Source: Fen-1467 sp035519475
Lineage (GTDB): Bacteria; Verrucomicrobiota; Verrucomicrobiia; Opitutales; Opitutaceae
Direction of reading: 5' to 3'
Length of the DNA: 8,545 nt
Assembly (NCBI GenBank): GCA_035519475.1
Contig: DATIWI010000196.1
Span: 1 to 8,545 of the forward strand
Under the pieces are notes generated by a model. It was not told the origin of the DNA. It did no database searches and saw only the letters and a list, made by a program, of their open reading frames with translations. Positions 1 through 6,703 of the stretch are shown here, in pieces; positions within the stretch are counted from its first letter, which is position 1, and every line of letters begins with the position of its first letter. The position numbers and the translations under genes are program-made.

Positions 1-386
1 CGCAATTCCTTCAACGCCGCAAATGCCATGGGCAGAAAGGTGTCCAGCTTCGGCCGGGCCAATGCGCCGCTATCAACCCCGGTCTTGAAATCGACTTCAA
101 AGCTGGCAATTCCCGCGCCCAGGATCGAGGCGCGGTAAAACTCGCCGCGCAGGTCCATTCCCGAGGTGCCGTAAACCAGAACGATGGCGGGAACCGGACC
201 CGGCGGTTTTTCCGGGAGGCAGAGTGTCCCCGACAGTTGGTGGGAATGTTTCAGATCGAGCGAACCAAAGCTGATCTGCGTCCCCGCTCAAGATGCTGCG
301 GCCGGCAGGACCAGAACGGCCCGCAGGACCCCGACCAGAAATCCGACCCCGCCCAGGGATTTCATCAGAAATTCCCGGTGACTCAT
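1..386 (-). pseudogene. Secreted alpha/beta hydrolase (dienelactone-hydrolase-like), 5' part, interrupted by an in-frame TGA
   Basis: Reading the minus strand from ATG 386-384 (or ATG 365-363) gives an N-terminus with a hydrophobic signal-peptide stretch ending in LPAAAS. A TGA stop follows at 290-288. In the same frame after the stop, translation continues as AGTQISFGSLDLKHSHQLSG and then PAIVLVYGTSGMDLRGEFYR, followed by GIASFEVDFKTG. This resembles the first beta strands and the oxyanion region (V-Y-G-T-S-G) of secreted alpha/beta hydrolases related to dienelactone hydrolase. The nucleophile and the rest of the gene lie beyond the left edge. No good start codon lies between the TGA and the mature domain, so re-initiation would lose the first strands. 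The start has only a weak GGGA-like ribosome site, before ATG 365. The fold is fairly clear; the substrate is not. The stop may be a true nonsense mutation or a single-base sequencing error, because frame is kept on both sides. Confidence 0.65.
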
Positions 387-414
387 GCTGGACCATCCAC
401 AAACGGTCGAGCGC

Positions 415-443
415 GTGGCACGTGCCTTGGCGGCACGTGCCAC
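415..443. repeat. Perfect 12-bp inverted repeat with 5-nt loop
   Basis: The left arm GTGGCACGTGCC (415-426) and right arm GGCACGTGCCAC (432-443) are exact reverse complements separated by TTGGC. Each arm contains the 10-bp palindrome GGCACGTGCC, so the same palindrome occurs twice. It lies in the 187-bp gap between the end of the SLOG-SLATT gene (574) and the hydrolase start (386), both on the minus strand. It could be a transcription terminator for the upstream gene, but no clear T-run follows on the minus strand. It could equally be a REP-like dispersed element or a two-site operator. Confidence 0.7.
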
Positions 444-573
444 TGTCAGGACCGGCGGAGCTGAAGGATCTTTCCACCGCGCGCCGTCGCCCCCCGGGCG
501 CCATCCGGAAACCGGTCGATTTCCCCACGCCCCTGTTGGTTCAGGCGCTGCGCGGATGGCCGCGCACCCCGCA

Positions 574-2166
574 TCATCGTCCGAGGGACAAGATTGCGAT
601 GTGTTTCTGCGCGGCCACCCATTCGATGCTCTCTTGGAGCAGTGAATCTTCGCAGCGTTCAACGAACGCACAGACCGAGTCGGCCGTATGGAGATGCGGC
701 AATTCCGCCAGACGCCGGCGCAACAGGGTGAGCATCTCGTCGTAACGGTTCGCCCGCCTGTCATGGTCGAAATTCTCTACTAGCGCCGTCGCGGTCGCCG
801 CCCCGAGCGGCAGGGCCGCGGGCAAGACCGCGGTAAAGACGAGGATGCCGAGCGAGCTCATCGCACCAGGACTGGAAAGGATCGTGACCTTGCCGGCAGC
901 ACGGATGAGTATCGCGAGACCGACCGACCAAGGGGACAGCACGAAACAGATATGCGCAACGGTCAGAAGCCGATGGGTCCTTTGTTTCGAACGATCGCGT
1001 TGCTGCTCAAAGTGCGCAATCTGGGCCTTCAGCCGTTCAACGTAACCGGATTTGAATTCCTCAAGATCAACCGGCAGTGACAGGTCAAGCGGCCGATCGA
1101 GCTTTTGGCTGGCAATGCCTACGGACACCGCAAAACGCCGCCACTCGGGAAGACGCCGACCGGCGATCGGATGCATGCCGCCCGCCGCCGGGTAGGTGGC
1201 GACCACTCCGCGCCATACCTCCGCTCCAAGGCGCGCCTGAATCCAATCATCGTTGATCTTGCTGCGTTTCAAGTGGGACTTGATCACCTTCGTCCAGACC
1301 AGCAACACCGACTGGGCCACGGTGATCGTGAGCGGGATCGTCCAATGCACTCTTCCGGTGAGCAGGAGATTGACCAACCCGAGTATGCCCGCGGTCGCGG
1401 TCACGTGGAGCGCGCGGAGCGCTTTGCGGCGAAAATCGGATGAGTCCTGCTGGGCGATCGCCGACAACCTGGCCTTGAGATTCTGGAGCGAGGCTGCTTC
1501 GGTTTTCCGGACGCCGGGGGGCAGTTGCGCGACCGCCGCACTGACCTGAAGCCACTCCCATTTCTCGTCAGGGGGAGGCCACTCTCCAGGTCCAAATCCG
1601 CTGCGCTCGACCTGGGCCGTCGCTGGGTCGATTCGCAGCATCGGTTTGCCGAGCGCCTGGGCGAGCGGCACCGTCTGACCGGTCCCGCCGAGCCCGATCG
1701 CGGCCGTGCCGTTCCAGACCGCCACGATTACGTCCGCGCCCTCGACGATTCGCGCATCGGTATCGAAGTAGCAGCTGGGACGCTGTCCGGTCGTCGGCGC
1801 CACCTGCACCGAGTCGCGGCGGGGATGAGCTCGCGCCTCGGCGAGCGCGGCGCGGGCTTCATCGCGCCAGGCTTGGAACTCGGCGAAGTCTTCCAGAAAT
1901 TCTGCTTCATCGAGCGGCAGCAGAATGTGAACAGGGAGGCCGAGCGACCGGGCCGCGCGGATGGCGAGTAAGTCGGTGCCGGCGGCCGCACTGACGTAGA
2001 CGTGGGTTTCGCCGCCCCGCGCCGCGACGGCCATCGCCAGACCACGCAATTGCTCTTCGATCCGCGGGCCAAGCGTGGCGGGATCGTCGAGCCTGCGGTG
2101 ACCCAGCACACCCACGATCCAGACTGGGCGGACAGGGGGCGAGTCGCAACCGGGTGGGGCTACCAT
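574..2166 (-). CDS. SLOG-SLATT-type membrane protein (putative nucleotide-gated membrane effector)
   Basis: The product is 530 residues. Residues about 12-185 form a SLOG-type Rossmannoid domain: an opening strand with GVLGHRR, then SAAAGTDLLA (59-68), LGLPVHILLP (75-84), and EGADVIVAVWNG (142-153) followed by GLGGTGQT and a final LGKP strand. This pattern is typical of nucleotide-binding or processing SLOG proteins. A charged linker leads to two hydrophobic helices (about 250-270 and 275-293), a soluble stretch, and a second helix pair (about 405-428 and 437-462). The C-terminal amphipathic helix, with FVERCEDSLLQESIEW, resembles the tail of SLATT (SMODS- and SLOG-associating two-TM) modules. 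In known conflict systems SLATT modules are predicted pore-forming effectors controlled by a nucleotide sensor; that role here is inference. The ATG at 2166 has no clear Shine-Dalgarno, but an upstream in-frame stop at 2244-2242 limits extension. The gene lies 143 bp downstream of the TIR gene on the same strand, so co-transcription is plausible. Confidence 0.75.
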   Translation of the reverse strand: MVAPPGCDSPPVRPVWIVGVLGHRRLDDPATLGPRIEEQLRGLAMAVAARGGETHVYVSAAAGTDLLAIRAARSLGLPVHILLPLDEAEFLEDFAEFQAWRDEARAALAEARAHPRRDSVQVAPTTGQRPSCYFDTDARIVEGADVIVAVWNGTAAIGLGGTGQTVPLAQALGKPMLRIDPATAQVERSGFGPGEWPPPDEKWEWLQVSAAVAQLPPGVRKTEAASLQNLKARLSAIAQQDSSDFRRKALRALHVTATAGILGLVNLLLTGRVHWTIPLTITVAQSVLLVWTKVIKSHLKRSKINDDWIQARLGAEVWRGVVATYPAAGGMHPIAGRRLPEWRRFAVSVGIASQKLDRPLDLSLPVDLEEFKSGYVERLKAQIAHFEQQRDRSKQRTHRLLTVAHICFVLSPWSVGLAILIRAAGKVTILSSPGAMSSLGILVFTAVLPAALPLGAATATALVENFDHDRRANRYDEMLTLLRRRLAELPHLHTADSVCAFVERCEDSLLQESIEWVAAQKHIAILSLGR

Positions 2167-2309
2167 GAGTGGATCGGGTACGCTGAATCCGGTTCGCGCG
2201 ACCTCGGTCTGCCTGAAGAACGCGTTGAACCCGATTGATTCCTAGGGAAGGGTTTGCGCGGCCCGGCGGGCGATCGTGGCAATCCGTGCGATTCCGGTGC
2301 CGTTCCGCT

Positions 2310-4421
2310 TCAATTTCCACCACCTGCAGGGTTCCTTGATCCCTGCTCCTTCAGCATCCGTGCAAGCGTCGTCCGCGCGACCTTGTACTCCTCGGCGCAG
2401 TTGAGCTTCACCATCAGTTCCTGAAATCGCGGATCGCCGCGCCACGGATCCCACACCTGATCCCAGTAGAGGTCCAACTTCAGCGCGCCGCACGTTCGCT
2501 CCAGAAAGGGCAGCGCTTCGTCGAAACGGCCGAGCGCACCGAGCACCATGCCGCGCATGGGGTTGTCGCGGGGCCAGCTCGCGAAGAGCCGCGCGGCATC
2601 GTCCTCCGCCTCCCGCCGCAAACCGGCCCGGACGAGGACCCCGATGGCGACGCTGTCGCTGTTCCAGCGCGGCCGCTTGTCCAGATTCCGCTCGACCAGC
2701 CGGGCGGCTGCCACCGCGTCGTCCCGGCGGCCCAGCGCCATGAGCGCATCGGCTTGGGCACTCACGTTGATGACAAACACGTCGGTGCGCAGCGCCGCCG
2801 CCCGCTCATTCATCGCGAGCGCCTGTTCCCACCGCTGGCTGCGCCGCAGAAGCCAGGCCATCATCTGCAGGTTGATGAACCACAGCGGGTCGATCTCGGC
2901 GGCTTTCTCGAACTCGGCCAACCCGCCATCAAGCCGCCCGCAGGACGCCTCCAATAATCCGTGCCAGTCACGGGTGAGCGCCGAATTGGGCGCGAGCGCC
3001 AGGGCACTCTGAAACTGCCGCTCCGATTCCTCCATTTTGCCCGACATCAGGTAAACATATCCCAGCGCGGCAAAGCCGTCCGGCAGCGTCGGATCGAGCT
3101 GGGTGGCGCGGAGGGCCTCGGCGGAAGCGCGCTCGAGGTCGGCGGCGGGGTCGCCGCCCAGGCCGTCCAAAAAGGTATACTGCGCGCGGATCACGCACAC
3201 CCCGGCGAGCCCGGCGTGTGCCTCGGCAAAGCGGGGCTCGATCGCGATCGCCCGGCCGAAGGCGGCCTCCGCGCGGGTCAGCCCTTCCTCGGTCCGCAGA
3301 TTCCAAAAATAGCGGCCCTCGAGCACGAGCCGATAGGCCTCCGGATCGACGGTCTTCGCCGGGCCCGACGCGACGCCCATCGTCAGCGAGAGACTCTTGG
3401 CGATCAGCCCGGCGATCTCATCTTGAACGGCGAAGATGTCCTTCAACTCGCGCGTCAGCGGCTCCGACGACCACACCGTGAATCCGCTGGCGGCGTTGAT
3501 GAGCTGGGCCGTGATGCGCACGCGGACGCCGGATCTTTGCACGCTGCCTGCGACCACGTAGGCCACCCCCAGCTGTCTCGCGATATCGGAGATCGGCACC
3601 GCTCTGCCCTTGAAATAGAACGCCGAGGCGCGTCCGCACACGGTGAGGCCCGGGACTCTCGCCAGCACATTGCCCAACTCCTCACTGATGCCATCGGAGA
3701 AATACTCGTTTTCCTTGTCCCCGCTCAGGTTGGTGAACGCCAGCACCGCGAGGGATTTCTCGTTGGCAACCGCCGGCGCACGGTCCGGAGCAGGAGGCAG
3801 CGCTGGCACGGTTTCGCCGGGCGACTCAAGATGGTGCGACGATCTCCACAGCAGGGCGGCGAGTGCGGTCACGACCACAACACCGCCGATCACCGCCGGC
3901 GCCAGCCGTCGGCGCCGGGGCCTCTTGTCCGTGGCGGGGGCGGGGCCCAGCGGCGCACCCGCCGCGCTGCCGATGGCGACGGGATCACCCCGCAGCAATT
4001 CCTTCACCCGTTCCCCAAACGCCGCGGGACATTCGCCGCCCGGTAGGCGCGTGCACTGCACCGCGCGGAATTCCTCCGGCACGAGCGCGTCCATATTGCG
4101 CGTTGCGTCGATGACGACCGGCAGCACGAAGGGAGTGCCATCCGCGATCGCATGCGAGCGTTGGGCGGCGAGCTTCCACTCGATGCGGAAATACCCCTCG
4201 CGCCGCGCCTGTGTGTTTGCGGAAATGACTGGCACGAACAAAGCGCACCTTTTGATCTGTCCGCGAATCTTGAGGTCCCAAGCGTCGCCGCCAACCAGTT
4301 CGTTCTCGTCGAACCAAACTTCCACGCCGGCGGCGCGCAGGGCCTCACGAATCTTCCGCGCCGCGGCCGCGTCCTGCGAGGCGTAGCTAATGAAAACCGC
4401 GCCCGTCGGGGAGTCGCTCAT
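2310..4421 (-). CDS. TIR domain - TM - TolB/FlgO-like - TPR protein (putative membrane-tethered NADase sensor)
   Basis: The product is 703 residues from the ATG at 4421. Residues 7-145 form a TIR domain: AVFISYASQD at the start, WFDENEL box, FVPVISANT, and Y-F-R-I-E81-W, where E81 sits at the position of the catalytic glutamate of NAD-hydrolysing TIRs. A linker ends in basic RPRRRR (167-172), directly before one transmembrane helix (about 174-192). The positive-inside rule therefore puts TIR in the cytoplasm and the remainder outside. Residues about 221-345 match the TolB-N/FlgO-like domain (SLAVLAFTNLSGDKENEYF, then GVAYVVAGSVQRSG and a GFTVWS strand). Residues about 360-690 are tetratricopeptide repeats with recurrent A..F..A..I.P spacing. 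The same TM-TolB-TPR half is known behind kinases, cyclases and winged-helix regulators, so TIR probably replaces those outputs. A 29-residue upstream extension to 4508 is open but low-complexity. The MSDSPTG start fits TIR proteins better, though neither start has a strong ribosome site. Confidence 0.85.
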   Translation of the reverse strand: MSDSPTGAVFISYASQDAAAARKIREALRAAGVEVWFDENELVGGDAWDLKIRGQIKRCALFVPVISANTQARREGYFRIEWKLAAQRSHAIADGTPFVLPVVIDATRNMDALVPEEFRAVQCTRLPGGECPAAFGERVKELLRGDPVAIGSAAGAPLGPAPATDKRPRRRRLAPAVIGGVVVVTALAALLWRSSHHLESPGETVPALPPAPDRAPAVANEKSLAVLAFTNLSGDKENEYFSDGISEELGNVLARVPGLTVCGRASAFYFKGRAVPISDIARQLGVAYVVAGSVQRSGVRVRITAQLINAASGFTVWSSEPLTRELKDIFAVQDEIAGLIAKSLSLTMGVASGPAKTVDPEAYRLVLEGRYFWNLRTEEGLTRAEAAFGRAIAIEPRFAEAHAGLAGVCVIRAQYTFLDGLGGDPAADLERASAEALRATQLDPTLPDGFAALGYVYLMSGKMEESERQFQSALALAPNSALTRDWHGLLEASCGRLDGGLAEFEKAAEIDPLWFINLQMMAWLLRRSQRWEQALAMNERAAALRTDVFVINVSAQADALMALGRRDDAVAAARLVERNLDKRPRWNSDSVAIGVLVRAGLRREAEDDAARLFASWPRDNPMRGMVLGALGRFDEALPFLERTCGALKLDLYWDQVWDPWRGDPRFQELMVKLNCAEEYKVARTTLARMLKEQGSRNPAGGGN

Positions 4422-4529
4422 CGGACAAGGCCGCGGGGCGCAATCCCCCGGTTCGCCGGGATCCGCCCGGAATCGCAGCGAAAGCGACGCCCGTGGCCCC
4501 TCGTCCAATCGAGCTGGTTTCTAGGGTAG

Positions 4530-4558
4530 TTGAACAATGGACGTCCCCATGGTGTATA
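4530..4558 (+). promoter_or_regulatory. Putative sigma-70-type promoter for the SLOG-patatin genes
   Basis: TTGAAC (4530-4535) and TGTATA (4553-4558) are separated by 17 bp, the usual -35/-10 spacing. They lie in the divergent region in front of the plus-strand SLOG gene. The 17-bp spacer contains the 8-bp palindrome GGACGTCC (4539-4546). Start of transcription near 4565 would give a leader of about 140 nt. This is the most AT-rich patch of the region. It is a visual match only; promoter consensus in this lineage is not assured. Confidence 0.4.
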
Positions 4559-4561
4559 ACC

Positions 4562-4577
4562 TGCCTGGGCCCGGGCA
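4562..4577. promoter_or_regulatory. 16-bp near-perfect palindrome over the predicted transcription start
   Basis: TGCCTGGGCCCGGGCA is self-complementary in 7 of 8 pairs; the only mismatch is T4566 against G4573. It begins 3 bp after the putative -10 box, where a repressor operator would be placed. It could also be chance, since its core is the GC-rich GGGCCC. No regulator gene of an obvious DNA-binding family is seen in the window. Confidence 0.3.
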
Positions 4578-4662
4578 ATGCGATTTATTCCGGAGCCGTG
4601 TTTCCGGCGCAGTGGGTGTCGCGCACGGGCGATCATCGGGTTTCCAGACGCCAAAACGGTTG

Positions 4663-4696
4663 CCCTGATCCGGCGCCCCGGATACGCCATCAGGGA
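4663..4696 (+). promoter_or_regulatory. Nested hairpin overlapping the ribosome binding site of the SLOG gene
   Basis: CCCTGAT (4663-4669) is the exact reverse complement of ATCAGGG (4689-4695). Inside it, ATCCGG (4668-4673) and CCGGAT (4678-4683) form a perfect 6-bp stem with a CGCC loop. The outer right arm contains AGGGA (4692-4696), the Shine-Dalgarno-like sequence 7 nt before ATG 4704. Folding the outer stem would cover the ribosome site while the inner stem alone would leave it free. The AGGGA itself is a good reason to choose the 4704 start; the regulatory reading is inference. Confidence 0.4.
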
Positions 4697-4703
4697 TCCA
4701 GCG

Positions 4704-5285
4704 ATGAACAAGCGGCCATCCTCTTCCCGCGCGGCGCGTTTCCGGGCGCCCGTGGTCATTCTTGCCGGGGGCATCAAGGGTGAAGATGGCGCCTCGATCG
4801 AGGCGGCGAGAACCCTGTTTCTATCCGCGCTTTCCGGGTTTGCCGGGACGTTGATATCGGGCGGGACGACGTCGGGAATCGCCGGTGTCGCCGGCGATCT
4901 GGCGATGGCGTGCCCGCGCGCGGAGGTGATCGGGTATTTGCCGCGCCGGCACGGGAAGAACAGGCCCGACCGGAGGTATTCCCGGTTGTGCGCCACCCCG
5001 GGGAAGGGCTTCAGCGCGGCCGAGTGCCTCCGGTATTGGAGCGACCTGATCGCGGCCGGGGTGAATCCGGCGACGGTCGCGCTCCTCGGTTGGGGCGGGG
5101 GGCGCATCGCCGCGTTTGAATATCGGATCGCGCTCATGATCGGCGCGCGGGTCGGCATTTTCGCGGGAACCGGACGATCCGCCGACGACTTGCGGCGCGA
5201 TCCCGTTTGGGCCAACGCTCCACGCCTGCGTTACCTGCCTTGGGACGCCGCGGCGGTGCGAGCCTTCGTCAACGCAGCCGTATGA
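4704..5285 (+). CDS. Stand-alone SLOG-superfamily (LOG/TRPM-SLOG-like) nucleotide-binding protein
   Basis: The product is 193 residues with essentially one domain. After a basic N-terminus, PVVILAGGIKGEDGAS (16-31) makes the first strand and loop. GTLISGGTTSGIAG (48-61) is the glycine-rich phosphate-binding region. RYSRLCATPGKGFSAAE (91-107) and YWSDL follow, then VALLGWGGGRIAAFE (125-139). The G-G-G....E pattern is comparable to the P-G-G-G-T..E motif of LOG proteins. Related domains occur beside RyR domains and in the TRPM-type SLOG group; they bind nucleotides, but the substrate of this subfamily is not established. There is no membrane segment or signal peptide, so it should be cytoplasmic. 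The start at 4704 is preferred over an in-frame ATG at 4578 because it has AGGGA 7 nt upstream and the 42 extra residues look non-conserved. It is 65 bp upstream of the patatin gene on the same strand, likely one operon, and divergent from the TIR gene. Confidence 0.8.
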   Translation: MNKRPSSSRAARFRAPVVILAGGIKGEDGASIEAARTLFLSALSGFAGTLISGGTTSGIAGVAGDLAMACPRAEVIGYLPRRHGKNRPDRRYSRLCATPGKGFSAAECLRYWSDLIAAGVNPATVALLGWGGGRIAAFEYRIALMIGARVGIFAGTGRSADDLRRDPVWANAPRLRYLPWDAAAVRAFVNAAV

Positions 5286-5350
5286 CCGGATCCGCCCGCC
5301 TCCGCCCCTGAACCGAGACCCCGTAACGACAGGGATCGCCGCTCTTTCTT

Positions 5351-6505
5351 ATGCCAGAACCAAAAGGTGTCGTCACCTCCACCAGCGACCGGCCAAGGCG
5401 CATCCTGGCCCTGGACGGCGGAGGCATTCGTGGGGTCTTTTCGTTGCAGGTGCTCGCCCGGATCGAGGCCCTGTTTCGCGAGCACCGGAAGCAGCCGGAC
5501 CTGCTGCTGAAGGACGAGTTTGACCTGATTGCCGGGACCAGCACCGGCGCCATCATCGCCACCATGTTGTCGTGGGGATTGTCGGTGCAGGAGATCGAAC
5601 AACACTACATCGACGAGTCTGCGGGCATGTTCACCAAGTCCTCCTGGCGCGACTGGTGGAAAACCCGGTACACAGCGCAGTACATCACCGCTTCCTTCAA
5701 GCGGTTCCTATCCGAAGATGGCGAAGGTCGCGAGCCGGCGCTGCTCGGCACCAAACGGCTGCACACCCTCCTGCTGCTGATCATGCGCAACGCCACGACC
5801 GGTTCGGCGTGGCCGGTGACGAACAACCCGGCGGGCCTGTACAACAACCCCGCATTGGAGAACTGCAACCTCCGGATTCCGCTGTGGCAATTGGTGCGGG
5901 CCAGCACGGCCGCCCCCACATTTTTCCCGCCGGAGCAGATCCGGCTTGGCGCAAAGGAAATGATCTTCGTCGACGGCGCCATCACACCCTATAACAACCC
6001 GGCCATGGTTGCCTTCCTCCTGGCGACCCTGCCGTGCTACCGGCTCAATTGGGAAACGGGAGTCAGGAAGCTCGAGATCGTTTCAATCGGCACCGGTCGA
6101 TCGCGGGTCAGATTGTCCAAGGACAAGGCCCAGAACATCCATCTGCTCGATGCCGCGCGTTACGTGATCCCCGCCCTGCTGGATGGGATGGCGGTGGATC
6201 AAGACCTGCTGTGCCGGGTGCTGGGCAAATGCGACTACGGAGAAGAGATCGATCGGGAATTGAAGGATCTCTCCCTCGAGTCGCACGGGCTGGGTCCCCT
6301 GGAGAGCCGCAAGTTTCGCTACGTCCGCTACGAACATCGCTTCTCGCCGGAAGAAACGGAATTGATGAAAGCCACCCGCAAGAACGATCCGCTGGGAATG
6401 GACAATATTGAGGTGATTCCGGTGTTGCGGGAAATCGGCCGAAAGTACGCCGCCGCCAACGTGCAATCGGCGCATCTGGGTTTGGTGAAAGATGCGAGCA
6501 CGTAG
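5351..6505 (+). CDS. Patatin-like phospholipase
   Basis: The product is 384 residues, the usual size for a single-domain bacterial patatin. All core motifs are present: the oxyanion motif DGGGIRG (22-28), the nucleophile elbow G-T-S64-T-G (62-66), the helper motif RASTAAPTFFPP (183-194), and the dyad aspartate in VD208GA (207-210) followed by PYNNPA. The enzyme should therefore be a serine acyl hydrolase acting on membrane phospholipids. No signal peptide or transmembrane helix is seen, so it would act on the inner face of the cytoplasmic membrane. The C-terminal third (about 250-384) is less characteristic. Patatins of this type serve as effectors in CBASS (CapV), switched on by cyclic nucleotides, but no CD-NTase is present here; the direct neighbour is a SLOG protein instead. 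The only Shine-Dalgarno-like AGGGA (5331-5335) is 15 nt before the ATG, which is long, so translation may depend partly on coupling to the upstream gene. Confidence 0.9.
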   Translation: MPEPKGVVTSTSDRPRRILALDGGGIRGVFSLQVLARIEALFREHRKQPDLLLKDEFDLIAGTSTGAIIATMLSWGLSVQEIEQHYIDESAGMFTKSSWRDWWKTRYTAQYITASFKRFLSEDGEGREPALLGTKRLHTLLLLIMRNATTGSAWPVTNNPAGLYNNPALENCNLRIPLWQLVRASTAAPTFFPPEQIRLGAKEMIFVDGAITPYNNPAMVAFLLATLPCYRLNWETGVRKLEIVSIGTGRSRVRLSKDKAQNIHLLDAARYVIPALLDGMAVDQDLLCRVLGKCDYGEEIDRELKDLSLESHGLGPLESRKFRYVRYEHRFSPEETELMKATRKNDPLGMDNIEVIPVLREIGRKYAAANVQSAHLGLVKDAST

Positions 6506-6607
6506 AGTCCGGGCCCTGAACCGACGCCGAAACGCCCCGCCATCGCTACGGGCGCGGCCATGACTTCAGACGGGCAGGAGCATTGGCGCGGCGTATTCCG
6601 GAGTGAT

Positions 6608-6642
6608 TGGGAAGTCGAGGGCAGTCGGCGGACGGCTTCCCA
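6608..6642. terminator. Weak hairpin between convergent genes (possible terminator)
   Basis: TGGGAAGTCG (6608-6617) can pair with CGGCTTCCCA (6633-6642) over 10 bp with one G-U wobble around a 15-nt loop. It lies between the ends of the patatin gene (6505) and the glycosidase gene (6704), where a two-way terminator would be expected. No T-run follows on either strand, so an intrinsic terminator is doubtful. Nothing else recognisable was seen in 6506-6703. Confidence 0.25.
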
Positions 6643-6703
6643 GGCCCGGAGGGAGCCACGCTCTCACTCGGCCGCGAGTCGGCCAGTCGGCCCCGTCGCC
6701 GCA

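Noticed and set aside
2961..4046. Open frame of 361 codons on the plus strand opposite the TIR-TPR gene
   Set aside because: Antisense to a strongly supported coding region; composition is arginine/glycine-rich and no domain pattern is visible.
4422..4508. N-terminal extension of the TIR protein to an upstream ATG at 4508
   Set aside because: The 29 extra residues are basic and low-complexity, the site has no ribosome binding sequence, and MSDSPTGAVFISYASQD is the usual form of a TIR N-terminus.
4578..4703. Longer start for the plus-strand SLOG protein at ATG 4578
   Set aside because: No ribosome site in front, the extra 42 residues resemble no domain, and 4704 has AGGGA at good distance.
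4418..5215. Long open frame on the minus strand opposite the SLOG gene
   Set aside because: Its translation is arginine/alanine/proline-rich with no recognisable motif, and it is antisense to a well-supported SLOG gene; typical of high-GC shadow frames.
574..6505. CBASS or Thoeris as a direct label for the core cassette
   Set aside because: No CD-NTase, Cap2/Cap3 or SIR2 domain is present, and the TIR architecture differs from ThsB; only the logic is similar.
5305..6535. Short shared string CCCTGAACCGA after both the SLOG and patatin stop codons
   Set aside because: Only about 11 bp match, with poor similarity around them; likely chance in GC-rich sequence.
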